Below are positions 1-9,634 of a stretch of 64,000 nt of DNA, piece by piece; position 1 is the stretch's first letter, and every line of letters starts with the position of its first letter. Where the stretch lies: NCBI GenBank assembly GCA_964527215.1, contig CAZGNZ010000004.1, positions 62,001-126,000 of the forward strand, read 5' to 3'. Under the pieces are notes generated by a model that ran no database searches, had not been told where the DNA came from, and worked only from the letters and a program-made list of their open reading frames with translations. Position numbers and translations under genes: made by a program. Source of the stretch: CAZGNZ01 sp964527215 (GTDB lineage: Bacteria; Fidelibacterota; Marinisomatia; SCGC-AAA003-L08; JACNLC01).

Positions 1-58
1 ATGCATAATCAATCAGTTTCACCATCTCATTTCAAAACCTCATGAAATATTGGGGATA
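1..58. mobile_element. Right end of a diverged MITE-like element, cut by window edge
   Basis: Positions 6-58 align without gaps to the right end of the 183-bp element at 21395-21577, with about 10 mismatches over 53 bases. The shared part includes the terminal repeat TCATGAAATATT followed by a G-rich end and TAA. The rest of the element would lie to the left of the window. It sits just beyond the 3' end of the efflux operon. It is a relic-grade third copy; it has no coding capacity of its own. Confidence 0.6.
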
Positions 59-91
59 ACGCCATTTACAGAGGATAGGGGTGAAAAAGAT

Positions 92-592
92 CTATGCTTC
101 AGTCTCAACGTATAGGCTGACCAGCGGGACATTTTCCCTCAGATAGGAGTGCAGGTCGTCCATGTCTTCCGCTGTTACTTCATCACTTTCCTGCTTTTCC
201 ATTAATTCTTCAACCATGGTTTTCAGTTCATCATCCCTGATGTCTTCACTGATCGTCAGCAGCTGCTGCAGGCCTTCAAGCAGATTTCTCGGCGGCGGTC
301 CCTGCTTCAGCCCAGCCGGACCTTCGGGAGGCTTGGGACCATGTCCTTCCATCACAAACGGATCCACCTGAAACCCGTGTTCTTCAAGCATGGATTTCAA
401 TTCTTCGGAAGGCCGAATGCCGGCATCACGGAATTCCCTGCCCATGGCCATGAACTCATCCTTTGAAAAATGCTCCGGATCATAATTTGAGATAATCTCC
501 TGAACGGATGTTTTCTGTTCGGCATTCATGGAAAACCGCGTCATTTCCGAACGGACGGCACTGCCGCTGATTCCCTGGATTGAATCGCTCAT
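92..592 (-). CDS. Hypothetical 166-residue acidic protein
   Basis: I do not recognise a family. The protein is soluble, with no signal peptide or membrane segment, and is rich in acidic residues. Its N-terminal half (about residues 25-75) reads like paired helices around D/E-rich loops (DPEHFSKDEF), vaguely EF-hand-like. A proline/glycine-rich linker (about 82-102) joins it to a helical acidic C-terminal half. It is the last gene of the leftward run adaptor, RND pump and TolC-like channel, 106 bp after the channel gene, so it may be cotranscribed with them. The ATG at 592 is preceded on its strand by an AGGAG-type site. No function can be assigned. Confidence 0.7.
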   Translation of the reverse strand: MSDSIQGISGSAVRSEMTRFSMNAEQKTSVQEIISNYDPEHFSKDEFMAMGREFRDAGIRPSEELKSMLEEHGFQVDPFVMEGHGPKPPEGPAGLKQGPPPRNLLEGLQQLLTISEDIRDDELKTMVEELMEKQESDEVTAEDMDDLHSYLRENVPLVSLYVETEA

Positions 593-698
593 AATTGTCT
601 CCTGTAATAACCTGTTTGTTTATTCAGCTGACGATCCCCAAAATCCCTTTTGATTGCTGCGGTTGAAGATTCCGCCAGTCAGATCTGCTCAAAATCGA

Positions 699-1997
699 TT
701 AATGATAAGCTTCGATCAGTCCGCAGGTCAGCCGAAGCAGGGTGTGATAACTTTGTATGACACCGTATATGGTATTGTGACGGCTCAGGGATGCATTCAG
801 ATATATCTGCTGGATATCGCGAAAGTCAAAAGAATTGATGGCCCCCGATTCGAATTTCTGCCTGGAAATGGTCATATTCAGCTCAGCCGCATTCAGGTTC
901 TCATCCGCAAGCCTGAGCATTTCCTTTCGCACCCGATACAGTTCAAGCTCCTGAGACAATTCGTTTTCCAGCTCAGCCCTCATTTCTTCGGCTTCCACTT
1001 CGGCAATTTCCTCCTCCAGTTTTGCGGCCTTGAGCGCCTGACGCTTCCTGCCGCCGTCAAACAGGGAAAATGAAACCCCCAGCGAAAAGGCAGTACTGCT
1101 GCCCGATGATTCAATATCCATCATTGTATTGATGTCATATGCAGTTTCCGTATCTGAATACCCGTGCGAAATTCCGGCAGTGACTGTCGGCAGAAAATCG
1201 CTGCGTGCGGACTGAACATTCAGTTTCGCCATTTCCAGATTCACATACTGGTTTTCCAGCGTCTGATTGCCGGACAGCATCCGCTCCAGCAGTTCGGATT
1301 TCGAAAATGAAGTGGTATCGGCTGAAAAGGAAGCGGAAAATTGATATTGTCTGTCCAGCGGTTCGGCCATCAGAAAATTCAGCTGACGCACCGCATTGTT
1401 ATAGCTCGCCTGAGCAGAGAGATACGCGGATTTATCTTCCAGCCAGGCATTCTGAGCCAGAAGAAGGTCGGTGGATACCGATGTCCCCAATTCCGTTTTC
1501 AGCTGCTCACTGCTGTACCGGTCTTTGGAAAGAGACATCAGCTCTTCCGTGATTTTCATGTTTTCTTCCTGCAGGAGCACATTGTAATAAGAGAGAATGA
1601 CACTGGAAAGGGTATTCTCCACGACGATTTCCAGATTCCCCTGGCTCAATTTTTCCAGTTCTTCCATTTTTGATTTCTCAATCAAAGCTCCAAATCCCCG
1701 GAACAGCACCCAGTTCAGACTGACGGTTCCTCCATAGCTTTCAGTGGTAAAACTGTCGCTGTCGTTATCGGTGAGGATGTTGGATGCGGTACCGCTAAGG
1801 CTGATGCCCGGCAGTGCGCCGACATACCCCCAGGTATTGGCTGATTTTGATATTCCAAGATTTTTATCCTGGATAATGATGCCGTAATTGTTTCTTAACG
1901 CGGTTACAATGGACTGCTCAAGCGACAGGGATTGTCCAGGCTGTCCGAAAACTGCCAACGGCAGCAAAAGACCAAAGGCAATACATAATTTCTTCAT
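699..1997 (-). CDS. TolC-family outer-membrane efflux protein
   Basis: The outer-membrane channel of a tripartite efflux pump. The 432-residue product starts with a cleavable signal peptide (MKKLCIAFGLLLPLAVFGQ). The mature chain shows the two-fold repeat of the outer membrane efflux protein family: long amphipathic helices (about residues 110-215 and 320-415) alternating with beta-strand segments, and a conserved start LSLEQSIVTALRNNYGI. The length is normal for the family. It lies 61 bp downstream of the RND pump gene on the same strand and is presumably the partner of that pump and its adaptor. The family is clear; the substrate is unknown. Confidence 0.9.
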   Translation of the reverse strand: MKKLCIAFGLLLPLAVFGQPGQSLSLEQSIVTALRNNYGIIIQDKNLGISKSANTWGYVGALPGISLSGTASNILTDNDSDSFTTESYGGTVSLNWVLFRGFGALIEKSKMEELEKLSQGNLEIVVENTLSSVILSYYNVLLQEENMKITEELMSLSKDRYSSEQLKTELGTSVSTDLLLAQNAWLEDKSAYLSAQASYNNAVRQLNFLMAEPLDRQYQFSASFSADTTSFSKSELLERMLSGNQTLENQYVNLEMAKLNVQSARSDFLPTVTAGISHGYSDTETAYDINTMMDIESSGSSTAFSLGVSFSLFDGGRKRQALKAAKLEEEIAEVEAEEMRAELENELSQELELYRVRKEMLRLADENLNAAELNMTISRQKFESGAINSFDFRDIQQIYLNASLSRHNTIYGVIQSYHTLLRLTCGLIEAYH

Positions 1998-2058
1998 TCA
2001 TCTCTCATTTTTTGTGTACATCAAACCTGGTCCGGGCCGGGGCTTTTTAAAACCCCGC

Positions 2059-5000
2059 TCAGTCAATATCCAGTTCCATTGACTGCTGCAGTCCTGCATC
2101 GATCATGGCATTAACCATCGCGACCTCCACCATTTCAGGTGCGACGTTTTCATTCGACCGGAACCGTTTTACAGCCAGTTTGACCCGATTGAAAACCAGA
2201 ATCAGGACGGGCAGCATAGTAAGGATAAAAAACGTTCCGAAGAAAATTCCGTAGGCCACGGATATTGCCATCGGAATAACCATCTGAGCATCCGTACTGG
2301 ATTCAAGAATCAGGGGCATCAGTCCTGCCGTGGTGGTGACGGTGGTCAGAACAATTGGTCTGAAGCGGGATTTTCCGGCCTCAAAAACCGCCTCAGTCAC
2401 CTTCAGGCCCTGAACGACATTCTGGTTATAGCGGGAGAGAAACACAATTGCATCATTGATGATGGTTCCGGACAGGGCAACCAGACCCCACAGGCTGAGC
2501 ATTGAAAACGGCTCGCTGTGGATGCCGTGTCCCCAGATTGCACCCATGCATCCGATCGGCACCATCATGATGATCATCAGCCCCTGGAGAAAAGATTTAA
2601 AGTAAATCATGATGATGATCACCATGACCATGAAGGCGATCCCGAAGTAGGTTACCAGGCTGTCCATCTGTTCACTGGTATCCTTTTGCTGTCCCTGATG
2701 GATGTAATCCACGTTGGGATATTTTTCCATGATTTCCGGCATGATCACATCATCCACATATTCCAGAATCGGCGGAACCGGCTCTGTGGGATCAAGCAGA
2801 TAGGCTTCCACCTGTATTTCCCGGCGGCCGTTGTACCGGTTGATCTGATTCAGACTTCTGCTGAATCCTAGGTCGGCCAGCTGGACCAGCGGGAATTCAC
2901 CCTGCGCTGTACGGATTTTGAGGTTTTCTAACTCACCGATGGTCTGCCGATTCTCCAGTGGATAGCGCACATATATCCAGATTTCATCCTTGCCGTGCTG
3001 AATCCTCTGTGCCAATCCGCCAAAGTATGCCTGTCTGACCTGCTGCATCAGGCTGCTGTAGGTCAACCCCAGTGTGTACGCTTCCGGTTTAAGTACAATA
3101 TGGATTTCCTGGTTGCCCAACTGACTGTTGTCGATAATGTTGTACAGGGAGCTGATTTTACTCAACTCATCCTTCAGATCGTTTTTCGCCAGTTCAAGTT
3201 CATCCAGATCATATCCAAGAAGACTGACTGCAACCGGTGCACCAAATCGATTTGAAGCGCCCACTCCGAATTTATAGGCTTCCGGTATTTTTCCGATTTT
3301 TTGGGACAGCGATCGTTTGATGATCTGATCGGACATATCCGTGCTTTCCAGGGAGTTAAGGAAGACCCGAATCATTCCGGCATGACTGCCGGTTTCGGAA
3401 TTGTTAAAGGCGGTGCCCACCTGAACCATGGTTTCCTTGACATATGAAAGCGTGTCGCCGTATTCATCCCGCAGTTCACTGTTTACTGCCCAGATGGCAT
3501 CATCAATCCTGTTCAGCTGTGTCAGGGTAAGTGACTCATTGGTTCCCGGTTTGAGAGCAAGGTCTATGGAAAACATGTCCGAAGGCGATGAAGGGAAAAA
3601 TGTCACTGGAATCCGCCCGCCGCTGACCAGACCGTAGGTCAGGATGAACAGAGCCGTTGTTACGGCGGCACTGAGCCGTTTATGTCTGATCACCCGCCGC
3701 AGGAGCGGAATGTACAAGTTGTCCCGCATTCGCATAATCAGTCGGTCGGTTGCCTGCCTGACTTTACTGTACAGCGCTTTGCTGTTGAAGGGTTTCAGCA
3801 CTTTCGGACTGGCCAGGTGACCCGGCAGGACAAACAGGGCTTCCGCCAGTGAAAAGCCCAGGGCAGCCACCACGACAAATGCCATTTCATACATGAATTC
3901 CATGTTGCCTTCAATAAAAAACAAGGGCATGAAGGCAATCATCGTGGTTGCAATTGAAGTGAATACCGCCGGCAGTACTTCCATCGTACCGTCTATGGCA
4001 GATATGCGGGGTGATTTACCCCTTTCAAAATGGGTGAAAATATTTTCACCAATAACAATTCCGTCATCCACCAGAATTCCAATGATCAGGATCATTCCAA
4101 ACAGAGAAATCATATTGATGGTGTACCCCAACATATTTGCAAGGATGAACATTCCGAGAAATGAGGCCGGAATGCCCCATGCCACCCAGAGACTCAGCCT
4201 GAAATTAAGCAGCAGTGAAAGGGACAGAATGACGAGAAATGCACCCAGGATGCCGTTGCTGAATAAGATCGAAAGCTGGCCGTCAATTAACTCCAGAAAA
4301 TCCATCAGGATGGTAATGGATGCATCATCTTGGTTCCGGTTAAATTCATCAATGTAGTCATTCAGGAACACGGAAATGGATTCCAGATCTTCATCCGCAA
4401 GCTTGTTGATCATAAATACCACATTCCGTCTGCCGTCAACGTAACTGGCATCAGGGGTATCTTCAAACTTCAGGGTGACATTCGCAACATCTCCGACCGT
4501 TACCGGATTACCGGAGCTGCCCGCTTTTACAACGATGCTCCGAATTGCATCAGCATCGACGCTGCGGTTGCGGGCCAGCACGTTGATTTCTTCGCGGGGA
4601 TTCTGAATAACGCCTGCCGAAATATCAATATTGTTGCCGGAAATGGCATTTTGCAGTTCCCCGATACTCAGCTCAAAGCGCTGCAGCTGTTCTTCATCAA
4701 TTTCCACTGCAATTTCCATCTGACCAGGAATGCCGTGGACGGCAATCTGGGAAATAACGCCGGAGCTCAGGAGATCGTCTTCTATTCGGTGGGCAAGTTC
4801 ATTCAGCTTCAGAATATCGTCTGTTTCATAGTTCAGAGAAAAAAACATGGCCATATCCGTCGTCCGGTTTTTCGAAACGATTGGTTTTTCAGCACCGGAT
4901 GGAAAGTTTGAGATGCTGTCCACAGCGTTCTTGATATCGATGAGCAGTTCATCAATATCATATCCTGTGCGAATTTCCACAGTGACCATGGCAATGTTTT

Positions 5001-5259
5001 CAAGCGACTTCGATGAGAACTCCTTGATCCCCGGGATTCCGCGAATCGATTCTTCGATCAGTGTGGTTACACCTTCCTCCATTTCCTTTGGGGTGGCTCC
5101 CTGATAGGCCACCGTGATGGAGACCATCCTCGATTCGACAATGGGGAAGGTGGCCTTTTTCATACCGACTGCAGCCATGCCGCCGATCACCAGCAAAACG
5201 GCAATGACAATTTTGCCGTAAAACGGGTATTTGACAAATGCGGATACTATCTTTTTCAT
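2059..5259 (-). CDS. RND-family efflux pump permease (AcrB-like)
   Basis: The inner-membrane, proton-driven pump of a tripartite efflux system. At 1066 residues it has the standard RND length and the expected duplicated layout: TM1 at about 13-33, a large periplasmic loop, a TM2-7 bundle at about 330-490, a second periplasmic loop, and a final TM bundle at about 850-1030. The paired aspartates of TM4 needed for proton relay are present in GILVDDGIVIGENIF. The N-terminal porter segment (FPIVESRMVSITVAYQGAT) is typical of the drug/lipophile (HAE-type) branch rather than the metal (CzcA) branch, but substrate cannot be read from sequence. It is 40 bp downstream of the adaptor gene and upstream of the channel gene, forming one operon. 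Confidence 0.93.
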   Translation of the reverse strand: MKKIVSAFVKYPFYGKIVIAVLLVIGGMAAVGMKKATFPIVESRMVSITVAYQGATPKEMEEGVTTLIEESIRGIPGIKEFSSKSLENIAMVTVEIRTGYDIDELLIDIKNAVDSISNFPSGAEKPIVSKNRTTDMAMFFSLNYETDDILKLNELAHRIEDDLLSSGVISQIAVHGIPGQMEIAVEIDEEQLQRFELSIGELQNAISGNNIDISAGVIQNPREEINVLARNRSVDADAIRSIVVKAGSSGNPVTVGDVANVTLKFEDTPDASYVDGRRNVVFMINKLADEDLESISVFLNDYIDEFNRNQDDASITILMDFLELIDGQLSILFSNGILGAFLVILSLSLLLNFRLSLWVAWGIPASFLGMFILANMLGYTINMISLFGMILIIGILVDDGIVIGENIFTHFERGKSPRISAIDGTMEVLPAVFTSIATTMIAFMPLFFIEGNMEFMYEMAFVVVAALGFSLAEALFVLPGHLASPKVLKPFNSKALYSKVRQATDRLIMRMRDNLYIPLLRRVIRHKRLSAAVTTALFILTYGLVSGGRIPVTFFPSSPSDMFSIDLALKPGTNESLTLTQLNRIDDAIWAVNSELRDEYGDTLSYVKETMVQVGTAFNNSETGSHAGMIRVFLNSLESTDMSDQIIKRSLSQKIGKIPEAYKFGVGASNRFGAPVAVSLLGYDLDELELAKNDLKDELSKISSLYNIIDNSQLGNQEIHIVLKPEAYTLGLTYSSLMQQVRQAYFGGLAQRIQHGKDEIWIYVRYPLENRQTIGELENLKIRTAQGEFPLVQLADLGFSRSLNQINRYNGRREIQVEAYLLDPTEPVPPILEYVDDVIMPEIMEKYPNVDYIHQGQQKDTSEQMDSLVTYFGIAFMVMVIIIMIYFKSFLQGLMIIMMVPIGCMGAIWGHGIHSEPFSMLSLWGLVALSGTIINDAIVFLSRYNQNVVQGLKVTEAVFEAGKSRFRPIVLTTVTTTAGLMPLILESSTDAQMVIPMAISVAYGIFFGTFFILTMLPVLILVFNRVKLAVKRFRSNENVAPEMVEVAMVNAMIDAGLQQSMELDID

Positions 5260-5299
5260 GCGTTTACTCCGGGTTCCTTCTCAGCATTTTAATCCAGTA

Positions 5300-6418
5300 T
5301 CAACTGCGAACCTGTACGGGCATGCCGTCGCTCACATCAATCAATGATTCGGTTATCACTAGGGAGCCTTCAGGCAGTCCGCTGACAACAGCAAAATCCG
5401 CCATGAGGTAGTGAATGGCAACCGGTGACTTTTCAATGGTCTGATTCTGAACCAGATACACCCAGCTGTCATCAACAATGGCTTCGCGGGGAATTTGCAT
5501 CGCCATGACCGGTCTGTCAGCCTGAAATTCCACAGCAACAAATTCACCCTCCAGAAGGGGATCATCCATCTGCTGTTCATGACGTATGTACACATTAACC
5601 GATTGAGTGGACGAATCAACAAACCGGGCAATCCTGGAAATCCTGCCGCTGGTCACGCCGCCGCTTTGCCGAATGATGTCGACTGTCTGACCGGCAGCAA
5701 TCAATTCAGCATCCGCCGGGGGAATGGGGGTGACAATCTCCATAGCGTCCGAACGGACAATCAGTGCCAGTTCAATACCGTTGGCGGCAATGGAACCTGT
5801 TTCACGGCTGACCTGTTTGAAATACCCGTCAAACGGGGCATAAATCCTGTATTTTTCAAAAGTAATTTCCTGCTGTCTCAAGCTGAAATACTCAGACAGC
5901 ACATTGGCTGAAGCCAGAAAGATTTTTTCTTTATCCTGGGTCAGTTCAGGCATCTCAGGCAGCGGCTGTTGAATATCAATGGAGTTAAAGAAAACAGCCC
6001 ATGCTGAATAGCTCTTCGGAAAATCCACCTGCATATCCGGCAGAATCTGAGACAGTGTTCTGAGAAAACTGCTGCGGGCAGCTCTAAGAGCGGCTTCTGC
6101 TGATTCGCTGAAAATTTCCAGCAGTAAATCTCCCTGGTTGAAACTTTGTCCTTCTCTGAGCGGAACATCGCCGGCCAGGATTTTTCCATTGACTTCAGCT
6201 GAGAGCAAAATACTTTCCAGCGGTTCAACGCGACCGGAACCGGTGAACACTGCTGCAATGTTTTTATATCCAACCTCGGCTGCTTTCACGACCAGAAAAT
6301 CGTCAATTTTCTCTTCCTTCCGGGGTTTGGGTTTCGAATGGATCAGTGCGGTTGTTACAGCTGTTGACAGAACCAGTACAAGAACACCGGTTACAACAGA
6401 GGTCAGTTTTCTACTCAT
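5300..6418 (-). CDS. RND periplasmic adaptor (HlyD/MFP family)
   Basis: The membrane fusion protein that links the RND pump to the TolC-like channel. An N-terminal membrane anchor (about residues 8-26) is followed by a lipoyl-like half-motif (VEPLESILLSAEVNGKI, about 60-76), a helical hairpin, the returning half-motif (YAPFDGYFKQVSRETGS, about 195-211), and beta-barrel and membrane-proximal domains. The length of 372 residues is normal. It is the first gene of the leftward operon. Its start faces the LytS-type kinase gene across an intergenic region that contains a candidate LytTR operator, so that two-component pair probably controls the pump. Confidence 0.9.
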   Translation of the reverse strand: MSRKLTSVVTGVLVLVLSTAVTTALIHSKPKPRKEEKIDDFLVVKAAEVGYKNIAAVFTGSGRVEPLESILLSAEVNGKILAGDVPLREGQSFNQGDLLLEIFSESAEAALRAARSSFLRTLSQILPDMQVDFPKSYSAWAVFFNSIDIQQPLPEMPELTQDKEKIFLASANVLSEYFSLRQQEITFEKYRIYAPFDGYFKQVSRETGSIAANGIELALIVRSDAMEIVTPIPPADAELIAAGQTVDIIRQSGGVTSGRISRIARFVDSSTQSVNVYIRHEQQMDDPLLEGEFVAVEFQADRPVMAMQIPREAIVDDSWVYLVQNQTIEKSPVAIHYLMADFAVVSGLPEGSLVITESLIDVSDGMPVQVRS

Positions 6419-6504
6419 GATTGATTTTTCCTTTTCAGTGAAATTCTGATCATCATTTGTTCAGCAAAAATTACATTGGGATGAAAACACGGCTTGGATC
6501 ATTC

Positions 6505-6533
6505 TGAACCAATGCCGCAGGTTGGTGAACCAA
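6505..6533. promoter_or_regulatory. Candidate LytTR-type operator (21-bp-period direct repeat)
   Basis: TGAACCAA occurs at 6505-6512 and again, identically, at 6526-6533. The start-to-start distance is exactly 21 bp, two helical turns. LytTR DNA-binding domains characteristically bind two direct half-sites of about 9 bp separated by 12-13 bp, which is what is seen. The site lies between the divergent efflux operon (start 6418) and the kinase gene (start 6673), and a LytTR regulator is encoded at 7689-8432. Binding is inferred. Confidence 0.5.
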
Positions 6534-6672
6534 AATCACTCCTGAATGAAAATGTGTCATTCATGCCTGTTTTTGGAAATGGCCCGTATTTGGTTTATCA
6601 GATTGACGTTTTCGTTCAATCCTTTGCAGATTATTGTATTTCAGAATTGTAGATTGCGGCCGGAAAAAGGGG

Positions 6673-7692
6673 ATGAATTTGTACAAAAGAAGCCGAATTC
6701 AAATCATACTGTGGATTCTTCTGACCGGGGTCAGTTTCGGATTTTCAGTCAATACGCTGCCTTTGAAAGTTGCGGTTCCGGCCACTCTGACGGATATTGC
6801 ATTTCTGGCTCTGGTGTTTTACGGCAATTACTTCTATATTTTTCCCAGATACTTCAACCTGCAGAGCAATCATGGGTTTTTCCTGAGAGCGCTTCTGTTT
6901 ATCCTGTTTGTTTCCTGCATCCAGTTTTTCACCAATACATTCTTTTTTGTGAAATATTCCACCCATCCGCCGCCGCATGGGGAATTCCGTCATATGTTTA
7001 TATTTTTCAAAGCGTTTTTCTGGTTATGGCTGGTGAATTTGATCAGCATTGTCTTTCGGCTCAACGACCATATCCGGGAACAGATGGAACAGGCACGAAA
7101 AATGAAAGAAGAAAAACTGAATACGGAACTGAAGCTCCTGAAAGCTCAGATCAATCCTCATTTTCTTTTTAATGCACTGAATAATATTTACTCGCTGACC
7201 TATTCAAAATCAGAAACAGCGCCGGAGAGTGTCCTGAAACTTTCACAGATGCTGAGATATGTGATAGATGACTGTGCTCATGAACGGGTTACACTGAAAT
7301 CTGAAATTGAATACATAGATAATTATATCGCGTTTCAGCGAATGAAGTCAGAGGCTGAACAGAATATCACGTTTGAGCATGACATGATTCCAACAGATAT
7401 CATGATTGCCCCCATGCTGTTTATCCCGTTCATTGAAAACGGATTTAAATACAGTAAAATTGAGGATTCAGCAGATGCTTATGTGAATATTCGAATGTAC
7501 CTGGATTCCGGACATCTCAATTTCCGCATTCGGAATTCCTATCCGGAATCTGCCCGGAAACCCCATGGCGGCGGGATGGGAATCGAAAATGTCAGACAGA
7601 GGCTGGACATTATCTATGGGGACAGCTACAAACTGGATATCAGAAAAGAAAATTCAGAGTTCAGCGTCAAACTGGGAATATCTCTGCAATGA
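6673..7692 (+). CDS. LytS/YehU-type sensor histidine kinase
   Basis: A membrane-bound histidine kinase of the His_kinase (PF06580) class. The N-terminal half holds about four hydrophobic segments (residues roughly 8-28, 34-60, 70-92, 108-125) and no recognised periplasmic sensor domain. A short coiled coil leads into the phospho-acceptor box INPHFLFNALNNIYSL, with His at about residue 163. The ATP-binding part has an N-box (PFIENGFKYS) and a G-box (GGGMGIENVRQRL). An upstream in-frame TTG (6634) exists, but the ATG at 6673 gives the normal N-terminus; the GGGG beside it is too close to be an ideal ribosome site, so the start is uncertain. Its stop overlaps the start of the LytTR regulator, indicating coupled translation. 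Confidence 0.88.
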   Translation: MNLYKRSRIQIILWILLTGVSFGFSVNTLPLKVAVPATLTDIAFLALVFYGNYFYIFPRYFNLQSNHGFFLRALLFILFVSCIQFFTNTFFFVKYSTHPPPHGEFRHMFIFFKAFFWLWLVNLISIVFRLNDHIREQMEQARKMKEEKLNTELKLLKAQINPHFLFNALNNIYSLTYSKSETAPESVLKLSQMLRYVIDDCAHERVTLKSEIEYIDNYIAFQRMKSEAEQNITFEHDMIPTDIMIAPMLFIPFIENGFKYSKIEDSADAYVNIRMYLDSGHLNFRIRNSYPESARKPHGGGMGIENVRQRLDIIYGDSYKLDIRKENSEFSVKLGISLQ

Positions 7693-8432
7693 AACTGGGT
7701 TGTGTTATCATTGATGATGAACATCTGGCTCGTCAGTATCTCAAGGATTATGTGAGTAAAGTGCCGTTTCTGGAACTGAAAGGGGATTTCAATTCGCCCC
7801 TGAAAGCCCTTGATCTGCTGAAAAGCAATCAGATCGACCTCATGTTTCTGGATATTGAAATGCCTGAAATCAGCGGTATTGATTTTTTGAAAACCCTTGA
7901 CCGCCAGCCCCGCGTGATTCTCACCACCGCCTACCGGGAATATGCCCTGGAAGGATATGAGCTGGATGTATCTGATTATCTGCTGAAGCCCTTTTCTTTT
8001 GACCGTTTCCTAAAAGCCGTCAACAAGGTATCGGATCTGATTCATCAGGAAAAACAGTTGCTCCCGGAGACCATGCAGAATGAGTCAACCTCGCCGGAAC
8101 TGCATGACGAGTATCTGATTATTCGCGCTGACCGGAAGTATTATAAAATCAATTATGATGACCTAATCCTGATTGAGGGACAGAAAGCCTACGTGACGTT
8201 TCATACCACAGGCAAAAAAATCACTGCGCTGGCTTCCCTCAGGGAACTTGAAGACAAACTGCCCGAAAAGCAGTTTATCCGAATACATAAATCCTATATT
8301 GTGTCGATTAAACGAATCCGATCACTGGATGGAAGCGATATTGAAATTCATAACCGCTGCCTGCCGGTAGGGAAAAGCTATCGGAAAAAAGTGAACCGAA
8401 TTTTCGGTCTGGATGGCTTGCAGGGTTTTTGA
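7689..8432 (+). CDS. LytTR-family response regulator
   Basis: A two-domain regulator of 247 residues. The receiver domain (1-120) carries the acidic pair DDE near residue 9, the phospho-acceptor Asp55 in LMFLDIEMPE, and the conserved Lys in LLKPF. The C-terminal LytTR DNA-binding domain (about 140-240) has the family signature IEGQKAYVTFHT ... FIRIHKSYIVSIKRI. The gene overlaps the kinase gene by four bases (ATGA), so the two form a cognate pair. The repeat at 6505-6533 upstream of the pair is the likely binding site, with the divergent efflux operon as probable target. Confidence 0.93.
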   Translation: MKLGCVIIDDEHLARQYLKDYVSKVPFLELKGDFNSPLKALDLLKSNQIDLMFLDIEMPEISGIDFLKTLDRQPRVILTTAYREYALEGYELDVSDYLLKPFSFDRFLKAVNKVSDLIHQEKQLLPETMQNESTSPELHDEYLIIRADRKYYKINYDDLILIEGQKAYVTFHTTGKKITALASLRELEDKLPEKQFIRIHKSYIVSIKRIRSLDGSDIEIHNRCLPVGKSYRKKVNRIFGLDGLQGF

Positions 8433-8554
8433 TCAAAAACAGGCTTTCTGCTGATGGCGCGGATGAAACGCGGTTTTCGACTGCAACATGCCCGCTATCG
8501 GTATGCGAACAGTACATCGGCCAATCTTAAACACCAAAAGGGGAAACAATTCAG

Positions 8555-9625
8555 GTGACTGCGGAACGGGAAGACATTATTGTGCACAGTCAGGCGCAGG
8601 ACATTGAAAATCCCGATCAGCCTGAATGGCTTCAGCGGCGGCTTGAATGGTTTAAGGAACTGCAGTTTGGACTTTTCATCCATTGGGGTCCATACTGTCA
8701 GTGGGACTGCTGTGAGTCATGGCCGCTTGTTCCCGAGGACACATGGGCACGCCCCCGCTCAATGAAGTGCTGGACCGAACGGGGTCGGGACTTGAACCGG
8801 TTTACGCGTGACTATGTGAATTTAAACAGAACATTCAATCCGGTTAAATTTGATCCGAACCGCTGGGCGGAACTGGCGGCAGGCGCGGGCATGCGCTATG
8901 TCAATTTCACCGTGAAACATCACGATGGATTCTGTATGTTTGATACCGCCACGACTGATTACAGAGTTACCCATCACAGCTGTCCCTTTCACGACCATCC
9001 CAGAGCCAATATTGCCAGGGAGGTTTTTGACGCTTTCAGAAAACAGGGAATGGCCATAAGCTGCTATTTTTCAAAATCCGACTGGCACAGTCCGTATTAC
9101 TGGTCTCCTGACAGGCGGGTGGTTGACCGGAATCCAAATTACGATCCTGTAACTGAACCGGCACGATGGGATCGGTTTGTTGAGTTTGTGCACCAACAGA
9201 TTCAGGAACTGATGACGCAATACGGGAGGATTGATATCCTTTGGCTGGATGGCGGACAAGTTCGTCCGCCGGATCAGGATATTAGGATGCCTGAGCTTGC
9301 TGCCATGGCAAGAGCATTCCAGCCGGGGCTTATAATCGTCGATCGCACGGTGGGCGGTCCCTATGAAAACTTTGTCACTCCGGAGCAGGTCATCCCTGAA
9401 AAGTCCCTGGATGTGCCGTGGGAGTCCTGCGTGAGTCTTGGAAACTCCTGGAAATTTGTAACGAATGACTGTTATAAATCCGTGTCGGAGATTGTCCGGA
9501 TGAAGGAAGATGTACTGTCCAAGGGCGGGAATCTTCTGCTGGGTGTCGGACCCGATCCCAATGGGGTGTTTTCGCCGGAAGCGATACAATGCCTGAACGG
9601 GATTGCCGCTTTGCACTGCGGCTAA
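8555..9625 (+). CDS. GH29-like alpha-L-fucosidase
   Basis: A glycoside hydrolase of the alpha-L-fucosidase family, expected to remove terminal fucose. The family opening WFKELQFGLFIHWGPY is at about residues 27-42. The segment AGMRYVNFTVKHHDGFCMFDT follows, and the likely nucleophile Asp is in IDILWLDGGQ. The protein is 356 residues, close to a bare catalytic TIM barrel, with no C-terminal beta domain. There is no signal peptide, so it should act in the cytoplasm on imported oligosaccharides. The GTG start is supported by AAAGGGGA eight bases upstream. It is followed by two copies of the REP-like repeat, the first of which resembles a terminator. Fucosidase versus another GH29-fold activity is not certain. 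Confidence 0.85.
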   Translation: MTAEREDIIVHSQAQDIENPDQPEWLQRRLEWFKELQFGLFIHWGPYCQWDCCESWPLVPEDTWARPRSMKCWTERGRDLNRFTRDYVNLNRTFNPVKFDPNRWAELAAGAGMRYVNFTVKHHDGFCMFDTATTDYRVTHHSCPFHDHPRANIAREVFDAFRKQGMAISCYFSKSDWHSPYYWSPDRRVVDRNPNYDPVTEPARWDRFVEFVHQQIQELMTQYGRIDILWLDGGQVRPPDQDIRMPELAAMARAFQPGLIIVDRTVGGPYENFVTPEQVIPEKSLDVPWESCVSLGNSWKFVTNDCYKSVSEIVRMKEDVLSKGGNLLLGVGPDPNGVFSPEAIQCLNGIAALHCG

Positions 9626-9634
9626 GAATTTATT

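Noticed and set aside
6634..6672. TTG at 6634 as the start of the LytS-type kinase
   Set aside because: It would add 13 residues with no family match and has no ribosome site; ATG at 6673 fits better, though its own site is imperfect.
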